Shown here: positions 35,073-44,060 of the stretch, piece by piece
Layout: the number at the start of each line of letters is the position of its first letter
Numbering within the stretch: position 1 is the stretch's first letter
DNA from: Microcosmobacter mediterraneus
GTDB lineage: Bacteria > Bacteroidota > Bacteroidia > Flavobacteriales > Flavobacteriaceae
Assembly (NCBI RefSeq): GCF_031846265.1
Contig: NZ_JAVRIA010000002.1
Location: 434,001 to 498,000, forward strand
Length of the DNA: 64,000 bases
Reading direction: 5' to 3'
Translations under genes and position numbers: made by a program
The notes under the pieces: generated by a model
What the model was told of the DNA's origin: nothing
Seen by the model: the letters and a program-made list of their open reading frames with translations, nothing else
Databases searched by the model: none

Positions 35073-35849
35073 ATGAAACCAAAGTTTCTCTATTTTTATT
35101 TACTTGTATTCATTGGATTACACTCTTGTAAATCTGCTAAGAGTATCAGTTCAGACGGAACATTAGACGCTTCACTATCTACTAAGCAGCTTATAAAAAA
35201 ACATAATAAACAAGATTTAGATTTTAAAACGCTTCAAGCTAAAGTTAAAATAGAATATTCAGAAGCTGGATCAGACAAATCCCAGAGCTACAATCTTAGC
35301 TTGAGAGTTCAAAACGGCAAAACCATTTGGATAAGTGCCACCTTGGGCTTGGCTAGAGCTATAATAACACCAGATAAAGTGCAGTTTTATGATAAAATAA
35401 ACAATCAGTTTTTTGATGGTAATTATGCATTACTAAGTGATATTCTGGGTGTAGATTTAGACTATGATAAAGTACAGAATTTACTTTTAGGGCAATCCAT
35501 TTTTAAACTCAGCGACAAAACGTACGCATCATCTACTTACGATAAATCTTATATGGTAAATCCTAAGGAACAGAATGCTCTGTTTGAGTTGTTTATCTTA
35601 CTCAACCCAGGACATTATAAAACAGATTCTTTGCAAATACATCAGCCGCAAGACAGACGCTTTCTACAAGTAGATTATCCAATCTACCAAGATATTGAAA
35701 AACAAATTGTACCACAGAACATTAGAATTGTTGCTGTAGAAAACGATGATGAAGTCACTATTGTCTTAGATTATAAATCGGTGACTTTAAATAACGATTT
35801 ACGCTTTCCGTTTAAAATTCCTTCAGGATATAAAGAGATTAAACTCTAA
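35073..35849 (+). CDS. DUF4292 lipoprotein (LolB/LolA-like fold suspected)
   Basis: A 258-residue lipoprotein: signal peptide with lipobox LHSC (C19), then a beta-rich domain starting LDFKTLQAKVKIEYSE and IWISATLGLARAIITPDKV. DUF4292 proteins share this IWISA-LGI-A pattern, which resembles LolA/LolB lipoprotein carriers, so it may bind lipids in the outer membrane; that is inferred. It begins 13 bases after the TPR gene and ends one base before the EnvC-like gene. Confidence 0.83.
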   Translation: MKPKFLYFYLLVFIGLHSCKSAKSISSDGTLDASLSTKQLIKKHNKQDLDFKTLQAKVKIEYSEAGSDKSQSYNLSLRVQNGKTIWISATLGLARAIITPDKVQFYDKINNQFFDGNYALLSDILGVDLDYDKVQNLLLGQSIFKLSDKTYASSTYDKSYMVNPKEQNALFELFILLNPGHYKTDSLQIHQPQDRRFLQVDYPIYQDIEKQIVPQNIRIVAVENDDEVTIVLDYKSVTLNNDLRFPFKIPSGYKEIKL

Positions 35850-35850
35850 T

Positions 35851-37071
35851 ATGACAAAGCATTTAACCATAGCAATCATTTTTTTATTATTAAACTCACA
35901 TGTTTCTTTTGCTCAAAAGACTGATGAGATTAAACGATTAGAAGAGAAGCGCCTTAGAATTAGTAAAGAAATCAAACAGATAAATGCGTTGTTACAAACC
36001 AATAAAAAGCGCGAAAAATCTGTAATTACATTAGTTGAAGATATCAATCTAAAAATCTCGGTTAGAGAAAACCTAATCAGAATTACCAACCAACAAGCTA
36101 ATCTATTAACCAGACGTATTAACACTAACCAAAAAGAAATCACCAATCTCCGAGATCAGTTAAAACAATTAAAGGAAGATTATGCTGCTATGATTGTAAA
36201 ATCTTATAAGAGTAAGTCTGAGCAAAGCAGAGTTATGTTTTTATTGTCTTCTGATAATTTTAAACAAGCATATAAACGATTGCAATACATAAAGCAATAC
36301 ACAGAATACCAAAAGCAACAAGGCGAAACCATTAAGTTAAAAACTAAAGAACTTCAGGAGTTAAATGTAGCCTTACTGCAGCAAAAAGAGGATAAACAAA
36401 AATTAATAGAAGAGAATAGAGTAGCTAAGAAACAACTTGATATTGAAAAGAAAGCGCAACGAGAACTCATGGCTTCTATATCTAAAGAGTTGAATAAGTA
36501 CTCTGCTCAAATGAAGCAAAAGCAAAAAGAAGCTGATAAAATAGATAAAGAAATTGATCGCTTAATTCGTTTAGCTATTGCAGAATCTAATAAAAAAGCT
36601 GGGAATACGTCGTCTAAAAAAACGTTTGCTTTAACACCAGCAGCAAAACGATTAGCTGCTAGTTTTGAAGCCAATAAAGGTAAACTACCATGGCCAGTGC
36701 AACGTGGAGTGGTTAAAGTAAAGTTTGGTAAACAACCTTCTCCAATAGATAGAACTGTACCTATTAACAGTAAAGGTATTAGAATAGCTACAGAAAAAGG
36801 CGCAAAAGTAAAAGCTGTTTTTGATGGTGAAGTCACAGCAGTAATTATTATCAAAAACGCAAATCCGGCGATAATGATTAGACACGGAAATTATTTTTCT
36901 ATCTATAAAAACTTGTCAAAGATTTCAGTTAAAAAGGGTGATAAAGTGAGGACAGGCCAAGAAATAGGCGAAGTGTTCACAAATCCATCAACAGGAGAGT
37001 CTTTACTATGGTTAAGAATTACTAAGCAATACGATAATTTAAATCCATCTTATTGGTTATCTAAGCGTTAA
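35851..37071 (+). CDS. EnvC-like murein hydrolase activator (degenerate M23 domain)
   Basis: A 406-residue protein with a signal peptide (1-22), two long coiled-coil segments (about 23-115 and 155-240) and a C-terminal LytM/M23 domain from about 270 (GKLPWPVQRGVVKVKFG). The zinc ligands are lost: the HxxxD position reads SKGIRIAT and the HxH position reads LLWLRI, so the domain is not an active peptidase. That is the state of EnvC, which activates amidases during division. The gene is last of the operon. Confidence 0.88.
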   Translation: MTKHLTIAIIFLLLNSHVSFAQKTDEIKRLEEKRLRISKEIKQINALLQTNKKREKSVITLVEDINLKISVRENLIRITNQQANLLTRRINTNQKEITNLRDQLKQLKEDYAAMIVKSYKSKSEQSRVMFLLSSDNFKQAYKRLQYIKQYTEYQKQQGETIKLKTKELQELNVALLQQKEDKQKLIEENRVAKKQLDIEKKAQRELMASISKELNKYSAQMKQKQKEADKIDKEIDRLIRLAIAESNKKAGNTSSKKTFALTPAAKRLAASFEANKGKLPWPVQRGVVKVKFGKQPSPIDRTVPINSKGIRIATEKGAKVKAVFDGEVTAVIIIKNANPAIMIRHGNYFSIYKNLSKISVKKGDKVRTGQEIGEVFTNPSTGESLLWLRITKQYDNLNPSYWLSKR

Positions 37072-37072
37072 A

Positions 37073-37285
37073 TTATACTCTAACAACCACATAACCTCTT
37101 TTAGTTTTTTGGTAGTGTCGTCCGTTCCAAAAGTAGTAGCGTTTTCCTTTAACTTTCACAATTTTGTAATGAGCTGGTCGCTTCTTTACAATGGTGACTT
37201 GAGCATTTGTTGTTCTTACGCGAGTTGCACAAGAGTTTAGGCTTATAACACAAACAGTGCCTAGAATAATGATTAAAGTTCTCAT
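37073..37285 (-). CDS. Small basic lipoprotein
   Basis: A 70-residue lipoprotein with signal helix and lipobox LNSC (C19). The mature part of about 50 residues is basic and aromatic (HYKIVKVKGKRYYFWNGRHY) and looks like a short beta-hairpin with the YYxxGxxY pattern found in small flavobacterial envelope proteins. The stop lies one base from the stop of the convergent EnvC-like gene. Function unknown. Confidence 0.75.
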   Translation of the reverse strand: MRTLIIILGTVCVISLNSCATRVRTTNAQVTIVKKRPAHYKIVKVKGKRYYFWNGRHYQKTKRGYVVVRV

Positions 37286-37348
37286 AATTGTAAATTTGGT
37301 TCCACTATAAGACCTTCAATAGCGCAAAAGGTTTAATTAAATAATGAT

Positions 37349-37858
37349 CTACTCAAAAAGAGCTTTGAGCTCAGAAGCTTCTGAAGGTTTCATCTTACCA
37401 GCTAAAACCAAACTTAGTTGTTTGCGACGTAACGCAGCTTCATAACGTTCTTTTTCTAAATCAGATTCTGGAGTAATTGGAGGGATTTTTACAGGCCGAC
37501 CAGTTTCATCTACTGCAACAAAAGTATAAATAGCTTCATTAGCTTTAATACATTCTCCAGATTCACGATCTTCTATCCAAACATCTAAGTACACTTCCAT
37601 AGATGAGGTAAACGCTCTTGAGACTTTTGCCTCAATGGTTACTACACTTCCTAATGGAATTGAACGATTAAATGCTACGTGGTTTACAGAGGCTGTGACC
37701 ACAATGCGTCGAGAGTGACGTCTAGCAGCAATACTAGCAGCTCTATCCATACGAGCCAATAGTTCGCCTCCAAAAAGATTGTTTAGAGGGTTAGTTTCGC
37801 TTGGTAAAACCAAGTCTGTCATTATAGATTTTGATGCTTTAGGTGTTTTAGCTTCCAT
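37349..37858 (-). CDS. Acyl-CoA thioesterase (hotdog fold)
   Basis: A 169-residue single-hotdog thioesterase of the YciA/BACH group, which hydrolyses acyl-CoA. The N-terminus has LPSETNPLNNLFGGELLARMD with the key Asn and Gly-Gly residues, and the middle has VTASVNHVAFNRSIPLGSVV. The chain length preferred is not readable. It is preceded by its own promoter box. Confidence 0.9.
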   Translation of the reverse strand: MEAKTPKASKSIMTDLVLPSETNPLNNLFGGELLARMDRAASIAARRHSRRIVVTASVNHVAFNRSIPLGSVVTIEAKVSRAFTSSMEVYLDVWIEDRESGECIKANEAIYTFVAVDETGRPVKIPPITPESDLEKERYEAALRRKQLSLVLAGKMKPSEASELKALFE

Positions 37859-37875
37859 AGAATAATTATGAAATG

Positions 37876-37883
37876 CAAAGGTA
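37876..37883 (-). promoter_or_regulatory. -7 box of the thioesterase gene (minus strand)
   Basis: TACCTTTG on the minus strand, 17 bases before the ATG at 37858. No clear -33 partner. Confidence 0.5.
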
Positions 37884-37907
37884 AGATGAATTTAAAGAAA
37901 TTATAAT

Positions 37908-38849
37908 TTACTTGTTTAAGTTTTTAACAAGTAACCAAGCATCTGAGTTGTGAGTTCTTCTGATATTACGAAGAGCTTGTTGCGCTTCTAAACGCGTCTC
38001 AAAACTAGCATATACGACCTGATGAAGTCCGTAACGATTTGCGCCTATTTTACGAGCTTTATAACCTAACTCTTGAAGCTGATTCACCTTTTTGTTAGAA
38101 TTAGCTTCAATTCTAAAAGCACCAGCAACTATATGGTAATTACCACTTTGCTTATTCACTTTAAACGTAGCTGCAGGTAAGGGATTATCTATAATAAAAG
38201 TCGCTTCCTGTACTTTAGCATCAAGCTGATCGTTTGCATCTTCCTGAGCAATTTGGTTGTGCACTTCAATAGTACTATTGTAATACGAAGTAAAACCCAA
38301 ACCACCTAAGGTCAAAGCAATTAAACCTACTGCTGCATATTTAAGATAAGGCCTAGCTTTTCGTTTCTCATGAGTTATAGTAATCGGAATAGCCTCTTCA
38401 ACGGTCTCAGCAATAACTTTATAGTCTTCTCTTGCAACAGACGCTTTTTCAAACTGCGATAATCCAAAAGAATTTGTTAGGTAGTTGACATTGTAAAACG
38501 GTTCAAAAACAGTTTTACCTTCACTATTTAAAATAAGCTCACCAATATTATTGTAGGATACAGTTTCACCTTGTATTAAATAAGCCTTAACCGATTTTAC
38601 ATGCTTTTCAATATTACGTTTAGCACGCTCAAAAGGAATCTTTTCTACGTCGGCAATGTAATTGGCTAATAAACCATCATTATGTTGCAATTGCTCATTA
38701 AACGACACTATTTTTTTAGGAGGAAAAAAGGTGTGATTTTCAGCATTTATTTTGGCTGATACACGTTGTGTTAAAAACGCACCAAAATTAGGAATAGTCA
38801 CACAATCGTATCTGTATAGTAAGTCACTGATGTAAGTATCTAATTGCAT
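37908..38849 (-). CDS. HU-domain and SPOR-domain membrane protein
   Basis: A 313-residue protein joining three parts: an N-terminal pair of HU-like DNA-bending domains of the CCDC81 type (residues 1-120; YDCVTIPNFGAFLTQ), a transmembrane helix near 175-193 and a C-terminal SPOR domain (about 235-310; YHIVAGAFRIEANSNKKV). SPOR domains bind denuded peptidoglycan at the division septum, so this protein could tie the nucleoid side to the septal wall. Family known in Bacteroidota, function unproven. Confidence 0.85.
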   Translation of the reverse strand: MQLDTYISDLLYRYDCVTIPNFGAFLTQRVSAKINAENHTFFPPKKIVSFNEQLQHNDGLLANYIADVEKIPFERAKRNIEKHVKSVKAYLIQGETVSYNNIGELILNSEGKTVFEPFYNVNYLTNSFGLSQFEKASVAREDYKVIAETVEEAIPITITHEKRKARPYLKYAAVGLIALTLGGLGFTSYYNSTIEVHNQIAQEDANDQLDAKVQEATFIIDNPLPAATFKVNKQSGNYHIVAGAFRIEANSNKKVNQLQELGYKARKIGANRYGLHQVVYASFETRLEAQQALRNIRRTHNSDAWLLVKNLNK

Positions 38850-38864
38850 AAAAACAAAGATAAA

Positions 38865-38872
38865 AATATTTG
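38865..38872 (-). promoter_or_regulatory. -7 box of the HU/SPOR gene (minus strand)
   Basis: TATCTTTG on the minus strand, 15 bases before the ATG at 38849. No TTG at standard -33 distance. Confidence 0.5.
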
Positions 38873-38953
38873 AATTCGATTAAAATAGAACAGCGTTTAG
38901 TTATTAACAGCACAATTTTTCCGAAATTGTAAACTGATTTTCAAAGTTTTAAA

Positions 38954-40057
38954 ATGACAGAAACCGAATTGTTGTACACTTTAGCTTTACAACATGTGCC
39001 AAAAATAGGTGCATTAACCGCTAAAAGGCTTATTGCTCATTGTGGTTCTGCTGAAGCTGTGCTTAAAGAAGATACAACTCGTTTATTAAAAATTGATGGT
39101 ATTGGAACTCTTACAATTAAAGGTTTGTTTGATATATCACATTTAAAAGAAGCTGAGGAAGAACTAAAGTTTATAAAAAACAATGCTATTAGCTGTTTAT
39201 ATTTTGAAGATCCAAATTATCCAGAACGTTTAAAGCATTGTATAGATAGTCCTATTTTATTATTTCAATCTGGCAATATAAATTTAGAAAACAAAAGAAT
39301 TATTAGTGTTGTTGGAGCACGTAAGATTACAACCAAAGGGATTGCCTTCTGTGAACAACTAATTGAACAACTAGCACCTTTTAATCCTGTAATAGTGTCT
39401 GGGTTTGCTTACGGAACAGATATTACTGCGCAGAAAGCAGCTCTTAAACACAACTTGCAAACCATAGGTTGTTTAGCTCATGGACTCAATCAAATTTATC
39501 CTAAAGTGCATAAAAAATATGTTGCAGATGTTGAACGTCATGGCGGATTTTTCACTGATTTTTGGAGTTCAGATCCTTTTGATCGCAATAACTTTTTAAA
39601 ACGAAATAGAATCATTGCTGGTTTAAGTGAAGCGACAGTAGTTATTGAGTCTGCAGAAAAAGGTGGTAGTTTAGTTACTGCAGATATTGCCAATTCTTAT
39701 GATAGAGAAGTGTTTGCTGTTCCAGGTAGAATTACTGATAGCCAAAGTGTTGGTTGTAATAATCTAATTAAGTTTCAAAAAGCACATTTATTATCGAGTT
39801 CTTTGGACATTCCATATTTGTTAAATTGGCAATTAGAGGAACACGTAAAACCAGTGGTTCAAAAACAACTTTTTATAGACTTAAATGACGAGGAAAAACA
39901 GGTGTACAAAGTTTTAGAAACTAATGGTAAAGAACTACTAGATGTTATTGCTTTAGATTGCCAACTCCCAACCTTTAAAGTGGCTAGTATTTTATTAAAT
40001 TTAGAACTTAAAGGTCTCGTTAGACCTTTACCTGGAAAGTTATTTGAGCTTATTTAA
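38954..40057 (+). CDS. dprA: DNA-processing protein DprA (Smf)
   Basis: Loads RecA on incoming single-stranded DNA during natural transformation. The 367-residue protein has an N-terminal helix-hairpin-helix region (KIGALTAKRLI, DGIGTLTIKGL), the Rossmann-like core with VVGARKITTKGIAF, SGFAYGTDITAQKAAL and RNRIIAGLSEATVVIE, and a C-terminal winged helix (about 300-365). All key parts are present, so the strain may be transformable. The end overlaps the convergent trpS by four bases. Confidence 0.95.
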   Translation: MTETELLYTLALQHVPKIGALTAKRLIAHCGSAEAVLKEDTTRLLKIDGIGTLTIKGLFDISHLKEAEEELKFIKNNAISCLYFEDPNYPERLKHCIDSPILLFQSGNINLENKRIISVVGARKITTKGIAFCEQLIEQLAPFNPVIVSGFAYGTDITAQKAALKHNLQTIGCLAHGLNQIYPKVHKKYVADVERHGGFFTDFWSSDPFDRNNFLKRNRIIAGLSEATVVIESAEKGGSLVTADIANSYDREVFAVPGRITDSQSVGCNNLIKFQKAHLLSSSLDIPYLLNWQLEEHVKPVVQKQLFIDLNDEEKQVYKVLETNGKELLDVIALDCQLPTFKVASILLNLELKGLVRPLPGKLFELI

Positions 40058-41025
40058 TACCCAATTTTAGTTCTAACTCTTTTTAGAACATTGTTAGCTA
40101 TAATACTACCTTTTTCTGCTCCAATAGCAAGAGCTTTATCCAACTCGCTGAGGTTATCCATATAGTAATTGTAGCGCTCACGTTGATCTGAATATTTTTC
40201 AAGAATTAATTCATAAAGCGCTTGTTTAGCATGGCCATAGCCATAACCACCAGTTTCGTAATTACGTTTCATATCTACAATTTGAGCTTCAGATGCCATT
40301 AAATTATAAAGTGCAAAACAATTACAAGTTTTCCAATCTTTAGGATCTTCTAAGGCTGTGCTATCTGTTTTTATACTCATAATTTGCTTACGTAATTTTT
40401 TTTCTGGCAAGAATATATCTATAGTGTTACCCTTACTTTTACTCATTTTATCACCATCAGTTCCAGGCACCAATTTAGTGTGCTCTTGAATTTGAGCTTC
40501 AGGTAGCACAAATACCTCACTTCCAATTTTAGCATGAAAGCGTGAAGCAACATCGCGTGTCATTTCAATATGTTGTAACTGATCTTTTCCAACAGGTATG
40601 ATATTGGCATCATATAATAATATATCTGCAGCCATAAGCATAGGATAGGTAAATAGTCCAGCATTTACATCTTCTAATCTATCAGCTTTATCTTTAAAAC
40701 TATGAGCCAATGTTAAACGTTGGTAAGGAAAGAAACAACTTAAATACCAGGAAAGTTCAGTAACTTGAGGTATATCACTCTGTCTATAAAACACGGTTTT
40801 ATCAACATCTAATCCAAAAGCTAACCAAGCAGCAGCAGTAGAATACGTATTTTGCTTGAGCGTTTCTGCAGCTTTAATCTGTGTTAAGGAATGTAAATCT
40901 GCAATAAATAAAAACGAATCGTTTTCTGGATTTTTAGACGCTTCAATCGCTGGTATAATTGCACCTAAAAGATTTCCTAAATGTGGTGTTCCTGTACTTT
41001 GTATGCCTGTGAGTATTCTTGCCAT
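40054..41025 (-). CDS. trpS: Tryptophan-tRNA ligase
   Basis: Charges tRNA-Trp. The 323-residue class I synthetase has the HIGH-type motif TPHLGNLLGA near residue 12 and KMSKSKGN near 191, with the DLHSLTQ block near 42-48. I start at the ATG giving MARILTGIQSTG, the usual N-terminus; five further codons are open upstream. Confidence 0.95.
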   Translation of the reverse strand: MARILTGIQSTGTPHLGNLLGAIIPAIEASKNPENDSFLFIADLHSLTQIKAAETLKQNTYSTAAAWLAFGLDVDKTVFYRQSDIPQVTELSWYLSCFFPYQRLTLAHSFKDKADRLEDVNAGLFTYPMLMAADILLYDANIIPVGKDQLQHIEMTRDVASRFHAKIGSEVFVLPEAQIQEHTKLVPGTDGDKMSKSKGNTIDIFLPEKKLRKQIMSIKTDSTALEDPKDWKTCNCFALYNLMASEAQIVDMKRNYETGGYGYGHAKQALYELILEKYSDQRERYNYYMDNLSELDKALAIGAEKGSIIANNVLKRVRTKIGY

Positions 41026-41084
41026 GGTAACTTCCCACAAAAGTGAGAATCTCTTTTAAGTTAAACTTAATTTAAAATCGAAAA

Positions 41085-41092
41085 CAAAGATA
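41085..41092 (-). promoter_or_regulatory. -7 box of trpS (minus strand)
   Basis: TATCTTTG on the minus strand, 59 bases before the ATG at 41025. The leader of about 50 bases contains a short TTAAGTTAAACTTAA dyad (41057-41071) but no recognisable T-box. Confidence 0.45.
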
Positions 41093-41116
41093 ATTTTTTT
41101 AGTAGAACTATTTACT

Positions 41117-41124
41117 TAGTTTTG
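41117..41124 (+). promoter_or_regulatory. -7 box of the acyltransferase gene
   Basis: TAGTTTTG, overlapping the first possible start codon (TTG at 41122) and six bases before the TTG at 41131. It faces the trpS promoter. Confidence 0.4.
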
Positions 41125-41130
41125 GTGGTC

Positions 41131-41871
41131 TTGAAACCATTACTATACATATTCTGGCTTTTTTATCGCATTTGGTTTTATGTCCTTGTTGCTATCCCTA
41201 TTATTATTCTATTTCCGATTCTTTTAATTTTAATTTTAAAAGAAACTTGGTATCCTCAGTTTTTTAAAGTTGCCAGAATATGGGCTCGTTTTATTTTAAT
41301 AGGCATGGGTTTTGTTTGGAAGATTGAACGAGAGCAAAATCCAGAACCTAAAAAGAGTTACATGTTTGTTGCTAATCATACCTCAATGACAGACATTATG
41401 TTGATGCTAGTAACTTTAAAAAACCCTTTTGTTTTTGTTGGTAAAAAGGAACTTTCTAAAATTCCATTATTCGGTTTCTTTTATAAACGGACGAGCATTC
41501 TAGTAGATCGTAGCAGTGCTAAAAGCAGGCAAGCTGTATTTTTAAGAGCGCAACGACGATTAAAACAAGGCTTAAGTATCTGTATTTTTCCAGAAGGTGG
41601 AGTGCCAGATGAAACGGTAATATTAGATGAATTTAAGGATGGAGCTTTTAGGATGGCTATTAATCATAAAATCCCAATAGTACCTATAACATTTGCAGAT
41701 AATAAAAAACGTTTCTCGTACACTTTTTTTAGTGGTGGACCAGGAAGAATGCGAGTGAAAATCCATAAATTTTTACCAACAGATGATTTAATTATAGAGG
41801 ATACAAAAGGTTTAAATTCAGAAACAAGAACTCTTATTAAAAATCAACTACTTACCTATCAAAAAAATTAA
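41131..41871 (+). CDS. plsC: 1-acyl-sn-glycerol-3-phosphate acyltransferase (PlsC-like)
   Basis: Second acylation of phosphatidic acid synthesis at the inner membrane. The 246-residue protein has two N-terminal hydrophobic segments (to about 50), then the acyltransferase motifs NHTSMTDIM (catalytic H and D) and FPEGG, with the KKELSKIPLFGFF block between. The start is unsure: frames open at TTG 41122, GTG 41125 and TTG 41131. I choose the last because it lies after the -7 box and gives the usual short MKPLLYIFW opening. Confidence 0.88.
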   Translation: MKPLLYIFWLFYRIWFYVLVAIPIIILFPILLILILKETWYPQFFKVARIWARFILIGMGFVWKIEREQNPEPKKSYMFVANHTSMTDIMLMLVTLKNPFVFVGKKELSKIPLFGFFYKRTSILVDRSSAKSRQAVFLRAQRRLKQGLSICIFPEGGVPDETVILDEFKDGAFRMAINHKIPIVPITFADNKKRFSYTFFSGGPGRMRVKIHKFLPTDDLIIEDTKGLNSETRTLIKNQLLTYQKN

Positions 41872-41898
41872 AAGCTACTCTGGCACAGAGTAGCTTTT
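41870..41898 (+). terminator. Terminator after plsC
   Basis: A 13-bp stem, AAAAGCTACTCTG with CAGAGTAGCTTTT, around GCA. The stem overlaps the stop codon. Confidence 0.8.
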
Positions 41899-41953
41899 AA
41901 AAACATAATCATTGCTTGAGTTTGCAATAACTAATCTAACCAACTAAAAAAAC

Positions 41954-43495
41954 CTAAAACTTAAAACTTAAGCCTGTGTATACGCCAATAAAATAAGGCT
42001 GAAAATTACCTGTGGTATTATTAAACGTATTGATCTGATACTTGAACATAGGTTCGAGATTAATATTAAACTTATCTGAAAGCCCATAGTTTAAACCAAT
42101 ACCAAAATTGGCACTATAGCTCATATCATTTATATTGTTTGCTTCTCCAATTAATGTGCGATCACCACTATTAGATAATACATAGATTTCATTATTACTT
42201 AAAAACATAGTACTAAACCCACCTATTAAGTTAATGCCTAGACGCTTATCTAAAACAGTATACTCTAACTCAACAGGGATTTCGATAAACCCAAATTGTT
42301 GATCTAATGATGCTAAAGAATTTTCTTTAATAATCTCTGGAGTATTATTTAAACTAAGGGATGATGCACTTATAAATGAAACATTTGCAGATTCGCTTCT
42401 ATAATTTATATTTTGAATACGCGTATTGTCACTTTGAGGTGTGTTTAAACTTAAACCTAAAACAGTTTCTGGGTTATTATAAAAAATAACATCATTTGTA
42501 CTGTAACCGAGATCAACCTTGTTTAATCCAGCACGCACTTTAAGCTTGTCATTTATGGCATATGAACCTGTAATACCATAACTCATGTTAACATCACCAG
42601 ATTTTATATTATCATTAAATTGATTGTGAATTGACGAACCATTACCTAAGGTATTGAAATAAACAGGTGCAACATTTGGCGAAACGCTCCACCTGTTTTT
42701 TAACTCTTCTTCTTTTTCATTTTGTTGTTCATCATTAGCCTTAGCTATAGCATTTTCTAAAGCGTTCTCTTTGAGATTTTTGTCCTCATTGAGTGCAATA
42801 GAGGTAATAGCGTTTACAGAGTCGGTTTTTTGAATATTGTCATTATTTTCAGAACCAGTTGAAACGACTTTAGAACCTTTTGTGTCAGTTTTTAAAAGCT
42901 CGTTTAGTTTGTTTTTAATTATATTAGAATTGCTTTGCTGAGTTTGGTCATTAAGTTTATTAGAATCTTCTTTAGCTGAAGCAATAGCTTCTTTTACAGT
43001 AGTTTTGGTAATAGAAGTATTCTTATTCTCTTTAGAATAGATTGGTGTATTTTTAGTATTAATAGTTGAGGCATAAGATGATTTCGTTTCATCAGATGCT
43101 TTATTTAAGTTGCTTGTAGGGTCGTTAGACTTGTTTTCAACTCCAAACTCTTCTGGGTTATAAACAGGTGCAATGTCATTATTGTTATCATTATTTTTTT
43201 CGGACCCATTAGAAACTACAGTGTTATTTGTGTTTTCGGTATTGTCAACAACAGTTTTAATAGAATCTGATTTAGAATCAGTATTTGAATTAAATACTCC
43301 AGAAATTGTAAGTATCAATAATAATGTAGCAGCTACTCCTCCAAGCTGCCACCAGATAGGAATAACTCTTCGCTTTTTATTCTTTTTATTATGAAGTGTA
43401 TTATGAATGTTTTCCCATACAGCATCACTAGGAGTAGCTTCAAAATCTTTGAGCTTCTCCTGAAATAATCTGTCTATATTTTTTTTATCACTCAT
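41954..43495 (-). CDS. Anti-sigma-like membrane protein fused to an outer-membrane beta-barrel
   Basis: A 513-residue protein of three parts. Residues 1-45 are cytoplasmic, with a conserved-looking FEATPSDAVWENIHNTLHN segment as in flavobacterial sigma-linked membrane proteins. Residues 46-68 are one membrane helix. Residues 69-267 form a low-complexity linker rich in Asn, Ser, Lys, Asp and Thr, without predicted fold. Residues 268-513 have the alternating pattern of an outer-membrane beta-barrel and end in an aromatic residue (GLSFKF), as barrel proteins do. The gene overlaps the sigma gene by one base. I read it as the sigma factor's partner, possibly its anti-sigma factor; that is inferred from position and layout. 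Confidence 0.75.
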   Translation of the reverse strand: MSDKKNIDRLFQEKLKDFEATPSDAVWENIHNTLHNKKNKKRRVIPIWWQLGGVAATLLLILTISGVFNSNTDSKSDSIKTVVDNTENTNNTVVSNGSEKNNDNNNDIAPVYNPEEFGVENKSNDPTSNLNKASDETKSSYASTINTKNTPIYSKENKNTSITKTTVKEAIASAKEDSNKLNDQTQQSNSNIIKNKLNELLKTDTKGSKVVSTGSENNDNIQKTDSVNAITSIALNEDKNLKENALENAIAKANDEQQNEKEEELKNRWSVSPNVAPVYFNTLGNGSSIHNQFNDNIKSGDVNMSYGITGSYAINDKLKVRAGLNKVDLGYSTNDVIFYNNPETVLGLSLNTPQSDNTRIQNINYRSESANVSFISASSLSLNNTPEIIKENSLASLDQQFGFIEIPVELEYTVLDKRLGINLIGGFSTMFLSNNEIYVLSNSGDRTLIGEANNINDMSYSANFGIGLNYGLSDKFNINLEPMFKYQINTFNNTTGNFQPYFIGVYTGLSFKF

Positions 43496-44037
43496 TATAA
43501 GTATTGCGAACTTAATGTCGCTTTAAACTGTTCTATTTTATCTTTTAATATCAATCTTGCTCTAGCAAGATTAGATTTTGAGGTTCCTGATGAAATTTCT
43601 AACATTTCAGCAATCTCTTTGTGAGAATAGCCATCTAATGCATAGAGATTAAAAACTAACCTGTAACGATCTGGTAGTTCTTGTATAATCTTTAATAGAA
43701 AATCTATAGATACATCGTCATCATCAATATCAACAGTTACATCTTCTATCTGATCTTCATTAACAATATCAAAAACACCAGCTGTTCTATAACGTTGTAA
43801 AGCTGTATTTACAGCAATACGTTTCATCCAGCCTTCTAAAGAACCTTTGCCTTTGTATTGATTTATTTTATTAAAAATCGTTACAAAAGTATCTTGCAGA
43901 TTATCTTCTGCTTCCACATAATTTTTTGAATACTTAAGACAAAGCGAAAACAATTTGTTAGCAAACAATTTGTATATCTGACTTTGAGCTCGAGCATCAT
44001 TTTTCTTACAATTTGTTATGAGTTGTTCTAAACTCAA
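43495..44037 (-). CDS. ECF-type RNA polymerase sigma factor
   Basis: A 180-residue sigma-70 family factor with region 2 (YVEAEDNLQDTFVTIFNKI, then GKGSLEGWMKRIAVNTA) and region 4 (LPDRYRLVFNLYALDGYSHKEIAEML; a helix-turn-helix near 137-160). Regions 1 and 3 are missing, as expected for ECF factors. It lies 23 bases after the lipoprotein gene and overlaps the barrel-fusion gene by one base, so the three genes form one unit. It probably recognises the GCAACC-N14-GCATCTA elements nearby, including the one before its own operon. Confidence 0.92.
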   Translation of the reverse strand: MSLEQLITNCKKNDARAQSQIYKLFANKLFSLCLKYSKNYVEAEDNLQDTFVTIFNKINQYKGKGSLEGWMKRIAVNTALQRYRTAGVFDIVNEDQIEDVTVDIDDDDVSIDFLLKIIQELPDRYRLVFNLYALDGYSHKEIAEMLEISSGTSKSNLARARLILKDKIEQFKATLSSQYL

Positions 44038-44060
44038 ATTATGATGGTTTAATTAATTTT

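Noticed and set aside
41057..41071. TTAAGTTAAACTTAA dyad in the trpS leader as a regulatory element
   Set aside because: AT-rich and short; no T-box specifier, antiterminator or Trp codons could be found.
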